A stretch of 23,037 bases of DNA from Acidobacteriota bacterium (GTDB lineage: Bacteria > Acidobacteriota > Terriglobia > Bryobacterales > Bryobacteraceae), in assembly GCA_016871135.1 (NCBI GenBank), contig VFZQ01000009.1, positions 1 to 23,037 on the forward strand. Direction: 5' to 3'. The notes beneath the pieces were generated by a model. The model searched no databases and was not told the origin of the DNA. It worked only from the letters and a program-made list of their open reading frames with translations. Shown here piece by piece: positions 7,399-16,389 of the stretch (position 1 is its first letter; every line of letters begins with the position of its first letter). Position numbers and translations under genes: made by a program.

Positions 7399-7488
7399 CG
7401 ACGCTACGCCGCCCGTATCCTTACATCAACGGCGAGGCCTGCTTCGGTGAGCATCCGCAACCGCTGATCATCGTGGGTCTAACCGCGG

Positions 7489-10400
7489 TCAAAACTCAAA
7501 CTTCAACGCCAACTGCATCACCCGCGGCCCGCCTCGCCCGCGATCCACCACCGCCGTCACCATACCGCCCCCCAACGCATTAAACACCCGGTCCGGCAGA
7601 TTCAAATTCGCGTGGTTCAAGATGTTGAACAACTCATAACGAAGCTGCACCCGCCGCCGCTCTTTCAGTTGAAAGTTCTTCAGCATCGCCATGTTGATGT
7701 AATGGGCGCTTGGCCCATCGAGAATATTTCGTCCCGAATTGCCAAACGCAAACGGCGTGAATCCAAACGCGCTCGTCTCGCAAACGCTCCGCGACGCGCA
7801 GCGAGGCACCGCTTCGAAGTCACTCAACTTGAACCACGGATAATCGACCCCTCGCTTCCCCGCTCCCGGAATATTCTCCTGTATCCCGGATCCAATCCGG
7901 TTCGGCCGCAGCGACTCCCCGAGATTCACATCCACATTCGCCGACTGGACCGTAAGCGCCTGCCCCGTGTAGAAACTCGCGCTCCCGGACATCTGCCATC
8001 CGCCGAATAGGCCTTGCGAAAGGCCCTTCGCCGTTCCCAAAAATCTCTTCCCGCGCCCGAACGGCAGCGGCGTCGAATACACGGCCGTGATGACGTGCCG
8101 CCGGTCGAAGTCCGACCGCCCGCGCTCCGATCGCAAATCCCGCGAATTCTGCGCCCCCGCGAAGCCCCCGGCTGACGCACCGCTCAACTGCGATGCATCG
8201 TCAATCGACTTGCTCAGCGAATAGTTGAAGCGTACAAATGCCCCCCGCATCTGCCGCCGTAGCGATACCTGCCCGGCGTGGTAGTTCGAGTTCGATCCAA
8301 ACGAGTAGTAGTTGATCGTGTTTATCCCCGTGATCGGCCGCGGAAAACCCGTGTTCGCCTGATAAGCCTCCAGCGAACGGATCGGTTGATTGATGTCGTA
8401 GATCCGGCCCAGATGGGTTCCCTTTGATCCCACGTATCCCATCTCCAGCGCCCAACCAGTCGCCAGTTCCCGCTCGATCGTAAAATTCCAGCTCTGCAAG
8501 TCGCCCATCTTCGGCCGCGCTTCATAGCCGTTTGAGTTCGTCGAATTCCCCTCGGTCGCGCGAATATCGGGAAACGGATTCGCCAGCGTCACCAGCGTCG
8601 TATTCGTGGCCAACCGCGAGAACGTCTGGTTCACCGAGAACGGAAACCCCGTCATTAGCGACGTCCGGATCGGATTCAGCAAATGCCCCGTGAAGAAGAT
8701 GCCATATCCTCCCCGAAACACCGTCGTCCGCTTGAAATACGGCACACGCCACGCAAAACCGAGCCTCGGCGCGAAGTTCACTTTGTCCGCGATCACCAGC
8801 GACCGCGGTACGCCAACGTCCTTGGCCAGCGCCACCCGGTCCTGCAAGTTAAACCGCGCAATCCGTTCATCGAAGTCCTGCACGTGCTTCGAATCGGAAA
8901 CGACGATTTTGTTGATCCCCGGAATGAAGTTCGACATGCGGTCGTAGGCATCCACCGGCGGCATGTCGAGTTCATACCGCATGCCGAGATTCAATGTGAA
9001 CGATCTCGTCACCTTGAAATCGTCCGCAAAAAACGTTCCCAGGCTCAACGAGCGCAAGTAGTTGCGCGTCGGCACCAGGGTCCGCGTCGTCGATTGCAGC
9101 ATCCCCAGCAACATATCCGCCACCGAGTGCTGCGTCCAATTGCGCTGGAAGTTAAACGTCCCGCGCGAGTTGTCGTTGAATGGCTGATTAAATCGGGTGC
9201 GTTCGATGTCCCAGCCAAACTTCATCGCATGTTTCCCTCGGATCATCGTGAATTTGTTGCTCAACTGAAACATCGTCACGTGATAACTCACCGGTTGCGC
9301 CGACGCCGATCCGAGCGGCAGGTAGTCCTGAACGGTGATGCGCGGAAAACCCATTAACAGCGGATCGGTCGTAGTCCCGGTGATGCCGAGTTGCTCGGCG
9401 ATATTCTGGCCTTGAAACTTTTCTCGCTCCTCGGTCGCATTCCGGCTTACGCCGCCGCGGACTTCCATGATCACCGTCGGCGAAAACATGTGCGTGTAAT
9501 CCAGCCCCACCAGGTAGCGCGGGTCGTTCACGAAGGTGGGCCACAACGCCAGGGCGCTGCCGGCGGTCGGGTTCGTGTTATCCGCCACCCGCTGCTGAAT
9601 ACGAAACGCCATCGTATCGTTCGGGCCGAAGCGATGATCGACCTTGCCCATGTAGCTCGCCCATTTGTCGAAGTCCTTCGCCGTGGTGATGAAGTTGTTG
9701 TTCGGGTCCGCGCGATTCGGCAGCGGGTAATACTGCATCAGCCGTAGCGCGATCGGATCGAATCGGCTTGCGGGGATCCGATTACCCGGAAAACAACCGG
9801 CGGCGTTGGTCGCGTTACACGCCGGCGTCAGCAGCGGGTCTTTCAAGAACAGCTTCGCGCCGGTAACCGGAACAACCGACGACGAAAAATCGCCCGCCCG
9901 CTGCGCCGCCGTCGGTACGTTGCCGATAAAACTCTGCCCCAGCACTTCGCGATACGCCTCCCAACTAAAGAGGAAGAACGTGCGGTCCTTGCCGTTGTAA
10001 ATCTTCGGAATCGTCAAAGGCCCATGCAGAGTCGCGCCAAACTGATTCCGCCGCAGAGAGAGTTTCTCCCGATCGAAAAACGAGCGCGCGTCAAAAATGT
10101 CGTTGCGAATGTACTCAAACACATCGCCGTGGTACCGGTTGGTGCCCGATCGCAGGACCATGTTCATCACACCGCCCGCCATCCGCCCATTCTCGGCCGA
10201 GAACCCCGAGACCTCCATCTTGAACTCTTGCATCGCGCTCATGTTCGGCCGCACGTAGGTGCCGGCCCCGCGCGGATTGCGGTTGTTGAACCCATCGACC
10301 GAGTAGTTCGTCGAGTCCGACCGCGACCCGTTGACGTTCAGCCCCGAGCCCTGCCCGCCCTGCGCCATCGGCACCACGCCCGGCACCATCAACGCCAGAT

Positions 10401-10842
10401 CGAAAAAATCCCGGCCATCCAGCGGAATCTCGTTGATCTGCTGATTCGTCATGACCTCGCCCTTGATCGCGCCCGACTCCGTATTGATGAGCGTGGCTTC
10501 GGCCGTCACCGAAACCGAATCGGCCACCGCGCCGACTTGTAAACGGACATCTTGCCGCAGCACCTGGCCGACCTCCAGCGTCATGCCGGTCACCCGATGC
10601 GGCCGAAAGCCCTCTTTGTCGACCTGAAACTCATGTGTGCCCGGCGCCAGATTCGTAATCGTGAACGAGCCCTCGCCATCGGTCGCCAACTCACGGATGG
10701 AGTTCGTATCGACGTGCCGGACCTTTACGACCGCGGCCGGAATGACCCCGCCTTGTGTATCGCTGACGACGCCGGTGAGGCTGGCGGTGCCTTGCGCCCA
10801 TACCGGCAGCGCGATAAGAACGAAAAAGATCCCCGAACGCAT
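7489..10842 (-). CDS. Oar-like TonB-dependent outer-membrane receptor
   Basis: This protein of about 1117 residues has a signal peptide (MRSGIFFVLIALPVWAQG) and a carboxypeptidase-regulatory-like domain (about 19-105, SLTGVVSDTQGGVIPAAVV). A plug domain follows (about 125-240, with IPLDGRDFFDLALMVPGV and SVDGFNNRN). A long barrel ends in LALKFEF, with the aromatic last residue expected for outer-membrane insertion. Family members import ligands or act in surface functions driven by TonB/ExbB/ExbD; the substrate cannot be read from sequence. The frame is open up to a TTG at 10878, but I prefer the ATG at 10842 because it gives a normal signal peptide; neither has a clear Shine-Dalgarno. Unlike the broken relative at 1625-4853, it has a plug and lacks the Gly-rich spacer. 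It converges with the DUF4136-like gene. Confidence 0.9.
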   Translation of the reverse strand: MRSGIFFVLIALPVWAQGTASLTGVVSDTQGGVIPAAVVKVRHVDTNSIRELATDGEGSFTITNLAPGTHEFQVDKEGFRPHRVTGMTLEVGQVLRQDVRLQVGAVADSVSVTAEATLINTESGAIKGEVMTNQQINEIPLDGRDFFDLALMVPGVVPMAQGGQGSGLNVNGSRSDSTNYSVDGFNNRNPRGAGTYVRPNMSAMQEFKMEVSGFSAENGRMAGGVMNMVLRSGTNRYHGDVFEYIRNDIFDARSFFDREKLSLRRNQFGATLHGPLTIPKIYNGKDRTFFLFSWEAYREVLGQSFIGNVPTAAQRAGDFSSSVVPVTGAKLFLKDPLLTPACNATNAAGCFPGNRIPASRFDPIALRLMQYYPLPNRADPNNNFITTAKDFDKWASYMGKVDHRFGPNDTMAFRIQQRVADNTNPTAGSALALWPTFVNDPRYLVGLDYTHMFSPTVIMEVRGGVSRNATEEREKFQGQNIAEQLGITGTTTDPLLMGFPRITVQDYLPLGSASAQPVSYHVTMFQLSNKFTMIRGKHAMKFGWDIERTRFNQPFNDNSRGTFNFQRNWTQHSVADMLLGMLQSTTRTLVPTRNYLRSLSLGTFFADDFKVTRSFTLNLGMRYELDMPPVDAYDRMSNFIPGINKIVVSDSKHVQDFDERIARFNLQDRVALAKDVGVPRSLVIADKVNFAPRLGFAWRVPYFKRTTVFRGGYGIFFTGHLLNPIRTSLMTGFPFSVNQTFSRLATNTTLVTLANPFPDIRATEGNSTNSNGYEARPKMGDLQSWNFTIERELATGWALEMGYVGSKGTHLGRIYDINQPIRSLEAYQANTGFPRPITGINTINYYSFGSNSNYHAGQVSLRRQMRGAFVRFNYSLSKSIDDASQLSGASAGGFAGAQNSRDLRSERGRSDFDRRHVITAVYSTPLPFGRGKRFLGTAKGLSQGLFGGWQMSGSASFYTGQALTVQSANVDVNLGESLRPNRIGSGIQENIPGAGKRGVDYPWFKLSDFEAVPRCASRSVCETSAFGFTPFAFGNSGRNILDGPSAHYINMAMLKNFQLKERRRVQLRYELFNILNHANLNLPDRVFNALGGGMVTAVVDRGRGGPRVMQLALKFEF

Positions 10843-11197
10843 TGCACTACATTTACAGAATTCCACACTCAAACGCAACGGTGTTGCGGCTTACTTCGAT
10901 TGCGAATCTCTTCTCTTTCGCCGCCGTGGCCGGCGTTCACCCTGGGTGATCGCGCAGGTACGCAGCCGAATGGGCCGGTCGGGCAATCGCGCTCTTGACG
11001 TCGAATGCGGTGCCGGCCTCTCGACCGCACCTTCCCGCCAAGTGCTCTGCCGTGGCTGCATCGCCAACAAGGACAGAGGTGCGGTGGCCGAAAGACTTAC
11101 GCTCCGTGTGCCTATTCCGCGATGATTTTGCTTGCTTCTCGTAAGCCGGCAAACCTCAGCGGAAGTTCGGAGCCGGTCTTGCTGGCGCCGCCAAACT
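10843..11197. other. Non-coding gap of about 355 bases
   Basis: I see no convincing gene here. The open frames on both strands are Arg- or Pro-rich, have no ribosome-binding site and look like GC-rich chance frames. The left end must carry the promoter of the receptor gene at 7489-10842, but no clear -35/-10 pair stands out. A 13-base dyad, TCACCC-T-GGGTGA (10937-10949), could be an operator about 95 bases upstream of that gene's start. No hairpin with a T-run is seen after the LysM gene ending at 11198. Confidence 0.5.
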
Positions 11198-11857
11198 CTA
11201 AACGCCGTCGTGCAACTGTTGCAGCTTCGCCTTCGTCGCCGCATCGGCGGCGCCCGACTCCGGTAATCCGTTGTGGTGTTGAAAGGCGGTCAGCGCCGCG
11301 CGTAACTGCTCGGTCATCTCGTCGCTCTCGGTCCCGGGATCGAACCCCAGATTTCGAAGCCGCGACTGCTGGCCAGAAATCGTATCGACGGGATTCAAGT
11401 GCCCCGCCGAGACCGGACACTCATATCCGATCTGCGTCTTTCGCGCGTCGGACCAGATCGTCAGAGTGCCGCCGGCCGTATCCGGTGGAATCTCGAAATC
11501 GATCAGACCGGAATCGGAAACGGTTCCTTCGAAGACCAGTCCGCCGAGTTCAACCTTATACGGCTTGCCCCACAACTCCTGTTCTTCATCGCCGTCCCGG
11601 GCGATCTGCACGCGGAAGAATGTCTTCTGGCCCTCGACCTTGAAGTCGTGCCACTGATCGGTCGCGGCGTCTTCGGTCTTGTCGGCCGTTTCTGGGATGA
11701 AGAGCTGATCGCCCGGATTCAGAGTATTCGGATTCGGCCGCAGCCGCCGGAATTCGGCGTTGGAACCGTGATTGTAGATCGTACGCCAATCGGCGAATCC
11801 GAACGTGTGGGCAATTGTCGCCAGGCAATCCCCTTGCGCTACCGTGTACATCGGCAT
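11198..11857 (-). CDS. LysM and peptidoglycan-binding protein of T6SS cluster (copy B)
   Basis: This 219-residue protein has an N-terminal LysM-like domain (about 3-56, YTVAQGDCLATIAHTFG ... LNPGDQLFIP). A beta-rich middle domain (about 70-147) precedes a C-terminal PG_binding_1-like helical domain (about 152-215). There is no signal peptide, so it acts in the cytoplasm or leaves through the T6SS. It starts 3 bases after the VgrG stop, with GGAGGAAGG upstream. The paralogue at 16388-17029 has the same architecture and also follows a vgrG. LysM proteins next to spike genes are known in contractile tail systems (T4 gp53, Afp7/Pvc7-type baseplate proteins), so a baseplate or spike role is as plausible as cell-wall binding. 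The middle domain resembles the VgrG C-terminal extension. Confidence 0.8.
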   Translation of the reverse strand: MPMYTVAQGDCLATIAHTFGFADWRTIYNHGSNAEFRRLRPNPNTLNPGDQLFIPETADKTEDAATDQWHDFKVEGQKTFFRVQIARDGDEEQELWGKPYKVELGGLVFEGTVSDSGLIDFEIPPDTAGGTLTIWSDARKTQIGYECPVSAGHLNPVDTISGQQSRLRNLGFDPGTESDEMTEQLRAALTAFQHHNGLPESGAADAATKAKLQQLHDGV

Positions 11858-11860
11858 ACG

Positions 11861-14317
11861 TTACGCCTTCCTCCAATCCGCGATTCCGGGGAACGACACC
11901 TTGCAGTTGCCTGGATCGATGTGCTCGACCTTGGCCTCGCCCTTTCCGTCCAGCGTGCCCGTATACACTTCGCCGTTTGGAAGTTCGATGCGGTAGTCCT
12001 GACCGGGAACGGGTTTGCCGTAGCGGTCTTTCAGCCTAATGCCGATCCAGTTCGTCTTCGTCCGATTTTCCTCGGCCGCGGGATTATAGGATTCGTCCTC
12101 TTCGGCCGCGCGCGATGCGTTGTCGGCGATCGCTTGCGCTTCCGCCGGGGAGAATGTGAGCTGGTTCTTCACGCGGTTGAACGGTCCCGGCCCGGTTTGT
12201 TCTCGGCCGGAGTAGGTCTTCATCGCTCCCGGATCCGCCGTGGCGGCTTCGACCGCAGCCACTGGCGCATTCACGGTGAGCTGGCTCACCGCCGTACCCG
12301 TCCCCGCCGAACCGCCGGAGTTGATCAACACCTGCGACCCGTTGATGGCGACACCGGACGCCGAGATGTCCACAAAGTTGCTGCCGATCTTGAGCGATAT
12401 CTTCGCGCCCGCTTCGATGATCAAATTCTGCCCGGCCTTGAGGTAGATATTCGTGCCTTCGATCGACACGTCGCCGGTGACTTTCTCTCCCAGGTCGCCG
12501 CCGATCTTCCGGGTCGAGGCGCCCGTGATGTCTATGGCCTGTTTGCCGGCGATCTTGAGATTATGGTCGCGCGTGATCTTTTGCAGGACATCGCGGTCGA
12601 TCGTCTGATTGATGTCGCGTTGGACGTGTTCGTTTTGATCGCGAACTACCACGAGATGGGTATCCTGCCCGACCCACTCCATCCGGTCTTTCACCACGCG
12701 CAGGTCCATCATTTTTTGCGCGTGGACAAAAACCTGCTCGGCGTCTTTCTTGTCCTCAAAACGGAGTTCGTTGAAGCCGCCGCCGTTCGGCGACGACAAC
12801 GTCTTCCAGGTCGACATCGTCTTGTTGTCCGGCAACGTGTAGGCCGGCATCTGATCCGCGTTGTAGACGCTGCCGGTGATGATCGGCCGGTCCGGATCGC
12901 CTTCTTCGAACGCAACCACCACTTCCTGGCCAACCCGCGGCAGCGAGAAGAACCCCCAGTTCTTCCCCGCCGACGGCATCGCCACGCGGCACCAGCACGA
13001 AGCGGTGCCGGAATAACTCAGTGTCCGGTCCCAGAGCATCTGGACCTTGACGCGCCCATACTTGTCGGTGAAGATCTCCTCGCCCTGCGGCCCGACAACA
13101 ACGGCGGTTTGCGTGCCGTGAACCACCGGCTTCGGCGTCGCGCGCTGCGGGCGGAAAGGGAGTGCGATCGGTATACAGTCGAACGACGCTTCAACAGGCG
13201 GGGGATACTCGCCTTCCTGCGATTCGCCCGAATACCCGCCGCGCTGCGGGATTGAGAAAACCATTCGTGTGATCACGTAGGCGCCATTGTCTTCCCAATG
13301 CGCGGCTAGCGTGAATTTATGTCCGGTCGAAAGATGCACGGCGCTGGTGCGCGCCGAGATTCGCAGCGCCTGAACACTCTCTTGCTGCATGCGGACTTTG
13401 GCCGTCCGCAGATTATCGGTGAAGATCTTCTCCAACGATGAGGCCTGTTCGGCGCCGGCGGGCGCAATGCCGTCGAATCGTTGTGCGTACGCGCCGGGAT
13501 AGTCGTAGAGTTCCAGTTTGTCGTTGCCCGCTACCTTCAACTTATGCGTCAGAGTGCCGACGGCAACCGTCTCGGGCGCGATATCGACGCCCTCCAAGTT
13601 CCGGTGCGGCAGTTCGAAGGTGTGATCCCACAGTGTCACTTGCCCGGAACGCAACGTCTGGAGTTTGTTCCAATCGAAAACAAGAGCCTCCGGCTGATGC
13701 CCGCCCCAGATTTCCGTGTAGTGCAACTGCGGAAAATGATCGAGCTCGGCGTGCGACTGAGGTGTATCGGCAACGAGCAACTGATGCCCGCCTTCGCTGT
13801 GTTTGAAGTAGAAATAGATTCCTTCTTCCTCCATCAGCCGGCAGGCGAAATCGTAGTCGGTTTCGCGATACTGCACGCAGTAGTCGCGCGGTTCGTAGGC
13901 GCCCTGCAACTCGTAGACCACATCGTTAAGCTGCCCGAAAACCGTACGCAGGATGTCGGGCACGCTTTTCTGCTGATAGATCGCCGAACCGGCTCGGCGC
14001 CCCAGCAGCCACAACTCAGGCCCAAGGGTGAGCGTGTAGGCGGTATGCGTGAAGCTGCGATTGCCCCTGGTTACCGATTGTACGATGCCGTTGAAGTAGC
14101 GGTACTTGTCGTCATCGGCGACGTACACCTTCACACTGGCGTTGGTTCCGATCAGGCGGGAAAAGTCGATGACGGTGGAGTTCGGCGCGAAACACTCGAT
14201 GGAATAGCGGAACAGCTCCGAAATGCCTTCCGAACCGTCGATCGAACGAATCAACAGGACATCTTCGCCCAGCGCGGTGGTGAGATTTAAAAGCCGGTTC
14301 TTTTGTGTGATCGCCAC
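11861..14317 (-). CDS. vgrG: T6SS spike protein VgrG (copy B) with C-terminal extension
   Basis: This 818-residue VgrG (TssI) forms the trimeric spike on the T6SS tube. The phage gpD/gp27-like part covers about 10-390, with YRETDYDFACRLMEEEGIYF (150-169). The gp5-like OB-fold covers about 400-490 (FTDKYGRVKVQMLWD, 416-430). The repetitive beta-helix needle spans about 540-665. An Ala/Pro/Glu-rich linker (about 670-755) joins it to a small beta domain (about 756-818) with YRIELPNGEVYTGTLDGKG and DPGNCKVSFP. Such extensions often act as adaptors for effectors. The start is GTG at 14317, supported by GGAGGAG nine bases upstream. It follows the 673-residue orphan after 39 bases and is followed 3 bases later by a LysM protein. 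There is no obvious enzymatic domain, so this is probably a cargo-carrying rather than an evolved enzymatic VgrG. Confidence 0.95.
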   Translation of the reverse strand: MAITQKNRLLNLTTALGEDVLLIRSIDGSEGISELFRYSIECFAPNSTVIDFSRLIGTNASVKVYVADDDKYRYFNGIVQSVTRGNRSFTHTAYTLTLGPELWLLGRRAGSAIYQQKSVPDILRTVFGQLNDVVYELQGAYEPRDYCVQYRETDYDFACRLMEEEGIYFYFKHSEGGHQLLVADTPQSHAELDHFPQLHYTEIWGGHQPEALVFDWNKLQTLRSGQVTLWDHTFELPHRNLEGVDIAPETVAVGTLTHKLKVAGNDKLELYDYPGAYAQRFDGIAPAGAEQASSLEKIFTDNLRTAKVRMQQESVQALRISARTSAVHLSTGHKFTLAAHWEDNGAYVITRMVFSIPQRGGYSGESQEGEYPPPVEASFDCIPIALPFRPQRATPKPVVHGTQTAVVVGPQGEEIFTDKYGRVKVQMLWDRTLSYSGTASCWCRVAMPSAGKNWGFFSLPRVGQEVVVAFEEGDPDRPIITGSVYNADQMPAYTLPDNKTMSTWKTLSSPNGGGFNELRFEDKKDAEQVFVHAQKMMDLRVVKDRMEWVGQDTHLVVVRDQNEHVQRDINQTIDRDVLQKITRDHNLKIAGKQAIDITGASTRKIGGDLGEKVTGDVSIEGTNIYLKAGQNLIIEAGAKISLKIGSNFVDISASGVAINGSQVLINSGGSAGTGTAVSQLTVNAPVAAVEAATADPGAMKTYSGREQTGPGPFNRVKNQLTFSPAEAQAIADNASRAAEEDESYNPAAEENRTKTNWIGIRLKDRYGKPVPGQDYRIELPNGEVYTGTLDGKGEAKVEHIDPGNCKVSFPGIADWRKA

Positions 14318-14326
14318 GCGACGCTT

Positions 14327-14333
14327 CTCCTCC
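14327..14333 (-). promoter_or_regulatory. Shine-Dalgarno deciding the GTG start of vgrG (copy B)
   Basis: GGAGGAG on the - strand lies nine bases before GTG at 14317. It supports this GTG over later starts and over read-through from the preceding gene. Confidence 0.75.
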
Positions 14334-14356
14334 GGGCTTCGGGCGCGGCCCGCCGG

Positions 14357-16378
14357 TTAGTACGTCGACGGATCGCCCGCGAGATCCCACTTGTGTTGCG
14401 GCTTGACGCCGTCAAACTCGCTCTTGGTAATCTTCTCACCACTCACCCTCGGCATGCGAGCGGTGAACGGGAAGAATGGAATCGTCGGCGGTTTCGGGGG
14501 CGCCCCGGTGGCGGCGGCGTTCGAATTCCAGTCGTCCCGGTAGCCGGTCAGATTTTGCCCGCTAGTTCCAAGCTGCAAGCCCTGATTCGTCGCGCGGTCC
14601 TTGATCTTCTGCAATCGCGTCGCGACGTTGCGGGCGTCGTCGACCGCCGATTTCGCCGAATTCATCGCGCTCCGAGCGTCCCGCACGGCTTGGCCGATGG
14701 GCCCGTCGATCTTGCCTAGCGTGTTGTCCATGATCAACTGCCACACCGGCATGAACGTATTCCGGAAGTTCAGCGCGAGAATCCACGGAAATACGCCGAG
14801 GTACGCTTCGTAGGCCAAGGCGTTGGCCGCCTGGCACTGCTGGCGCATGCCTTCCAGCTTGTCGACGCACTCGCCCATCGTCAACTCCAGCGCGACGTTC
14901 AGTCGCCGCAGCACTTCGCTGTTCAACTCGTTGAGGCCATCGTCAAGCAGCGCTTGGCCGGGCTGAATGTTGGCCCCCTGCACGTTAACGCCGAAGTCTT
15001 TGATCTGCCGCAGAAAGTCGATTTTATCCATCACGATCTGCACCAGACGATCGAGCATTCGCTTGCGGGCGGCTTCGTAGACTTGATCTTCGTCGATGGG
15101 AGCGACGGCGGGCCGGTCCATCAGGATTTTGTAGAGTTCGCGCAGGAATTCGTTGTTTACCGTCGTGACTTCGACGATTACGGTTTCGACAAACCCGGGT
15201 AGATTGTCCACGCCCAGGCCCGCTTTAAAGCCGTTCTTGATGAGTTCGGCCAATTCCTTCGGAGGCGCGGGCGGCTGGCCCGCCGCGGTCATCGGAGGCG
15301 GCGTAATCTGAAACGCCTCCTCCAAATACGGTTGCCCCGGCGCGGGAGGTGTGTCCGGATCGGGTTCAAGGAAGTCTCGAATCTCACCGGCGGTGTTTTC
15401 GATGCGTTGCCGGATGCGATTGAATTCTTCCATCGCGTTATCGAGAAATTCGATTCCCGTTCCGCCGCTGTCATCCGGCGTTGACCCGGGAGGAGGCGGA
15501 GGAGGAGGGTTGTACCAGAGATAGAACGCCGGCGTGATGGGCCCTTGCAACGCGGCGACGGTGTAGCGCCGCACGGTTTTGTCGATCGATTTTTCGAGAT
15601 CCATCGCCATTCGGACGTAGAAGTGAAGATAGACGTCCATCGGCTTGAAGGCAAAGCCGGTGACGAAGTTCAGGATGTCGCCGATGATCGGCGGAATCGC
15701 GGGGCCCAAGACAGGAATCTTTCCAAGCAGTCCGCTCGTCGGATCGTTCTTCGGCGGCTCTAGCAGCTTGGCGAGAAACGCGCGGTAGTTGCAGCGTGCC
15801 TGCGCCAAATCGAGTCCGCACTTGTGCATTTGCGCGTAGGTCATCGTCGCGCCGTTGATCGGCATTACCGCGGCGGTGACCGCCTGGCCAAATGCGTTGA
15901 CGTCGGAAGCCTTGGGCGCCTGCGAACCGCCGCCGGAGCCGAGCATGTCGGACGCCATGTCGACCATCGCACCCAGACCGCCCTTGGTCTTCTCCAGCGC
16001 GTCCAATACCGATTGGCAACCAGTCATCTGCGACGCCAGCAGCACCGCCTCCCGATGCAGCGCCGCGCGGTACTGAAACGCGCGCAGCTTGGCACCCGGA
16101 GGGAAGCTAACGCCGGAGACGTCGTTGTACGGCGTGTGGTGAAAGTTCTTGGAGGTGTCCAGATGAATGTGATTGAAGTGGCAGAATTGAATGGTTACAC
16201 CCACATCAATCGGCCTCCGGTCCTCCGGGGCCTGCGCCCCCGCGAGACTCTGTTCAATCTGGCCCAGATTTTCGCCCTTGTAGAACTTCAGTGGTGCGTT
16301 AGACGCCGCGCCACCCGGCAGATTGCCGCCGAGTGCGCCGCTAACCGCATCCATCGCTCCAGATACTGCGCCTAGCAT
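14357..16378 (-). CDS. Orphan 673-residue T6SS-linked protein, candidate effector
   Basis: I do not recognise this protein. It has a Gly/Ala-rich start without signal peptide, then a His-rich patch CHFNHIHLDTSKNFHH (66-81). A Gly/Ser-rich linker (about 146-155) is followed by a hydrophobic stretch (about 217-246, IPVLGPAIPPIIGDILNF) and a seven-Pro run (291-297) with a further Pro-rich segment (340-373). A long helical region (about 374-600) ends in Ala/Lys/Asp-rich helix, and a short beta-like tail closes it. The gene sits between two vgrG-LysM pairs, on the same strand, and starts 9 bases after the LysM stop. Position and composition suggest a VgrG-delivered effector, possibly membrane-active, or a structural partner of the spike. 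No immunity gene follows directly, since only 39 bases separate it from vgrG. Confidence 0.7.
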   Translation of the reverse strand: MLGAVSGAMDAVSGALGGNLPGGAASNAPLKFYKGENLGQIEQSLAGAQAPEDRRPIDVGVTIQFCHFNHIHLDTSKNFHHTPYNDVSGVSFPPGAKLRAFQYRAALHREAVLLASQMTGCQSVLDALEKTKGGLGAMVDMASDMLGSGGGSQAPKASDVNAFGQAVTAAVMPINGATMTYAQMHKCGLDLAQARCNYRAFLAKLLEPPKNDPTSGLLGKIPVLGPAIPPIIGDILNFVTGFAFKPMDVYLHFYVRMAMDLEKSIDKTVRRYTVAALQGPITPAFYLWYNPPPPPPPGSTPDDSGGTGIEFLDNAMEEFNRIRQRIENTAGEIRDFLEPDPDTPPAPGQPYLEEAFQITPPPMTAAGQPPAPPKELAELIKNGFKAGLGVDNLPGFVETVIVEVTTVNNEFLRELYKILMDRPAVAPIDEDQVYEAARKRMLDRLVQIVMDKIDFLRQIKDFGVNVQGANIQPGQALLDDGLNELNSEVLRRLNVALELTMGECVDKLEGMRQQCQAANALAYEAYLGVFPWILALNFRNTFMPVWQLIMDNTLGKIDGPIGQAVRDARSAMNSAKSAVDDARNVATRLQKIKDRATNQGLQLGTSGQNLTGYRDDWNSNAAATGAPPKPPTIPFFPFTARMPRVSGEKITKSEFDGVKPQHKWDLAGDPSTY

Positions 16379-16384
16379 GGTGTT

Positions 16385-16389
16385 CTCCT
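16385..16389 (-). promoter_or_regulatory. Shine-Dalgarno overlapping a stop codon
   Basis: AGGAG on the - strand lies six bases before the ATG of the 673-residue orphan. Its first two bases are the last two of the TAG stop of the LysM gene. Terminating ribosomes are therefore placed to re-initiate, which ties expression of the orphan to the LysM protein. The preceding vgrG-LysM junction has a matching layout, with AAGGAG at 17036-17041 immediately after a TAG stop. Confidence 0.7.

Noticed and set aside
7399..7488. Bidirectional terminator between the convergent genes
   Set aside because: I found no stable stem with a flanking T-run; ACCGCGGT at 7482-7489 is only an 8-base palindrome overlapping the stop codon.
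10891..11244. Possible genes in the gap before the LysM gene, including - strand frames of 71, 102 and 117 codons
   Set aside because: They are Arg-rich or overlap the LysM gene, have no ribosome-binding sites and match no family. One tail (ELPLRFAGLREASKIIAE) looks protein-like but is too short to support a gene remnant.
11399..13255. Open frame of 618 codons on the + strand
   Set aside because: It is antisense to vgrG (copy B) and the LysM gene, both with clear domains. The translation is Arg/Val/Asp-rich without recognisable motifs, as expected opposite a GC-rich gene.
15488..15508. Seven-Pro run in the orphan protein as a possible frameshift site
   Set aside because: The frame is open on both sides and the composition is continuous, so it is best read as a linker.
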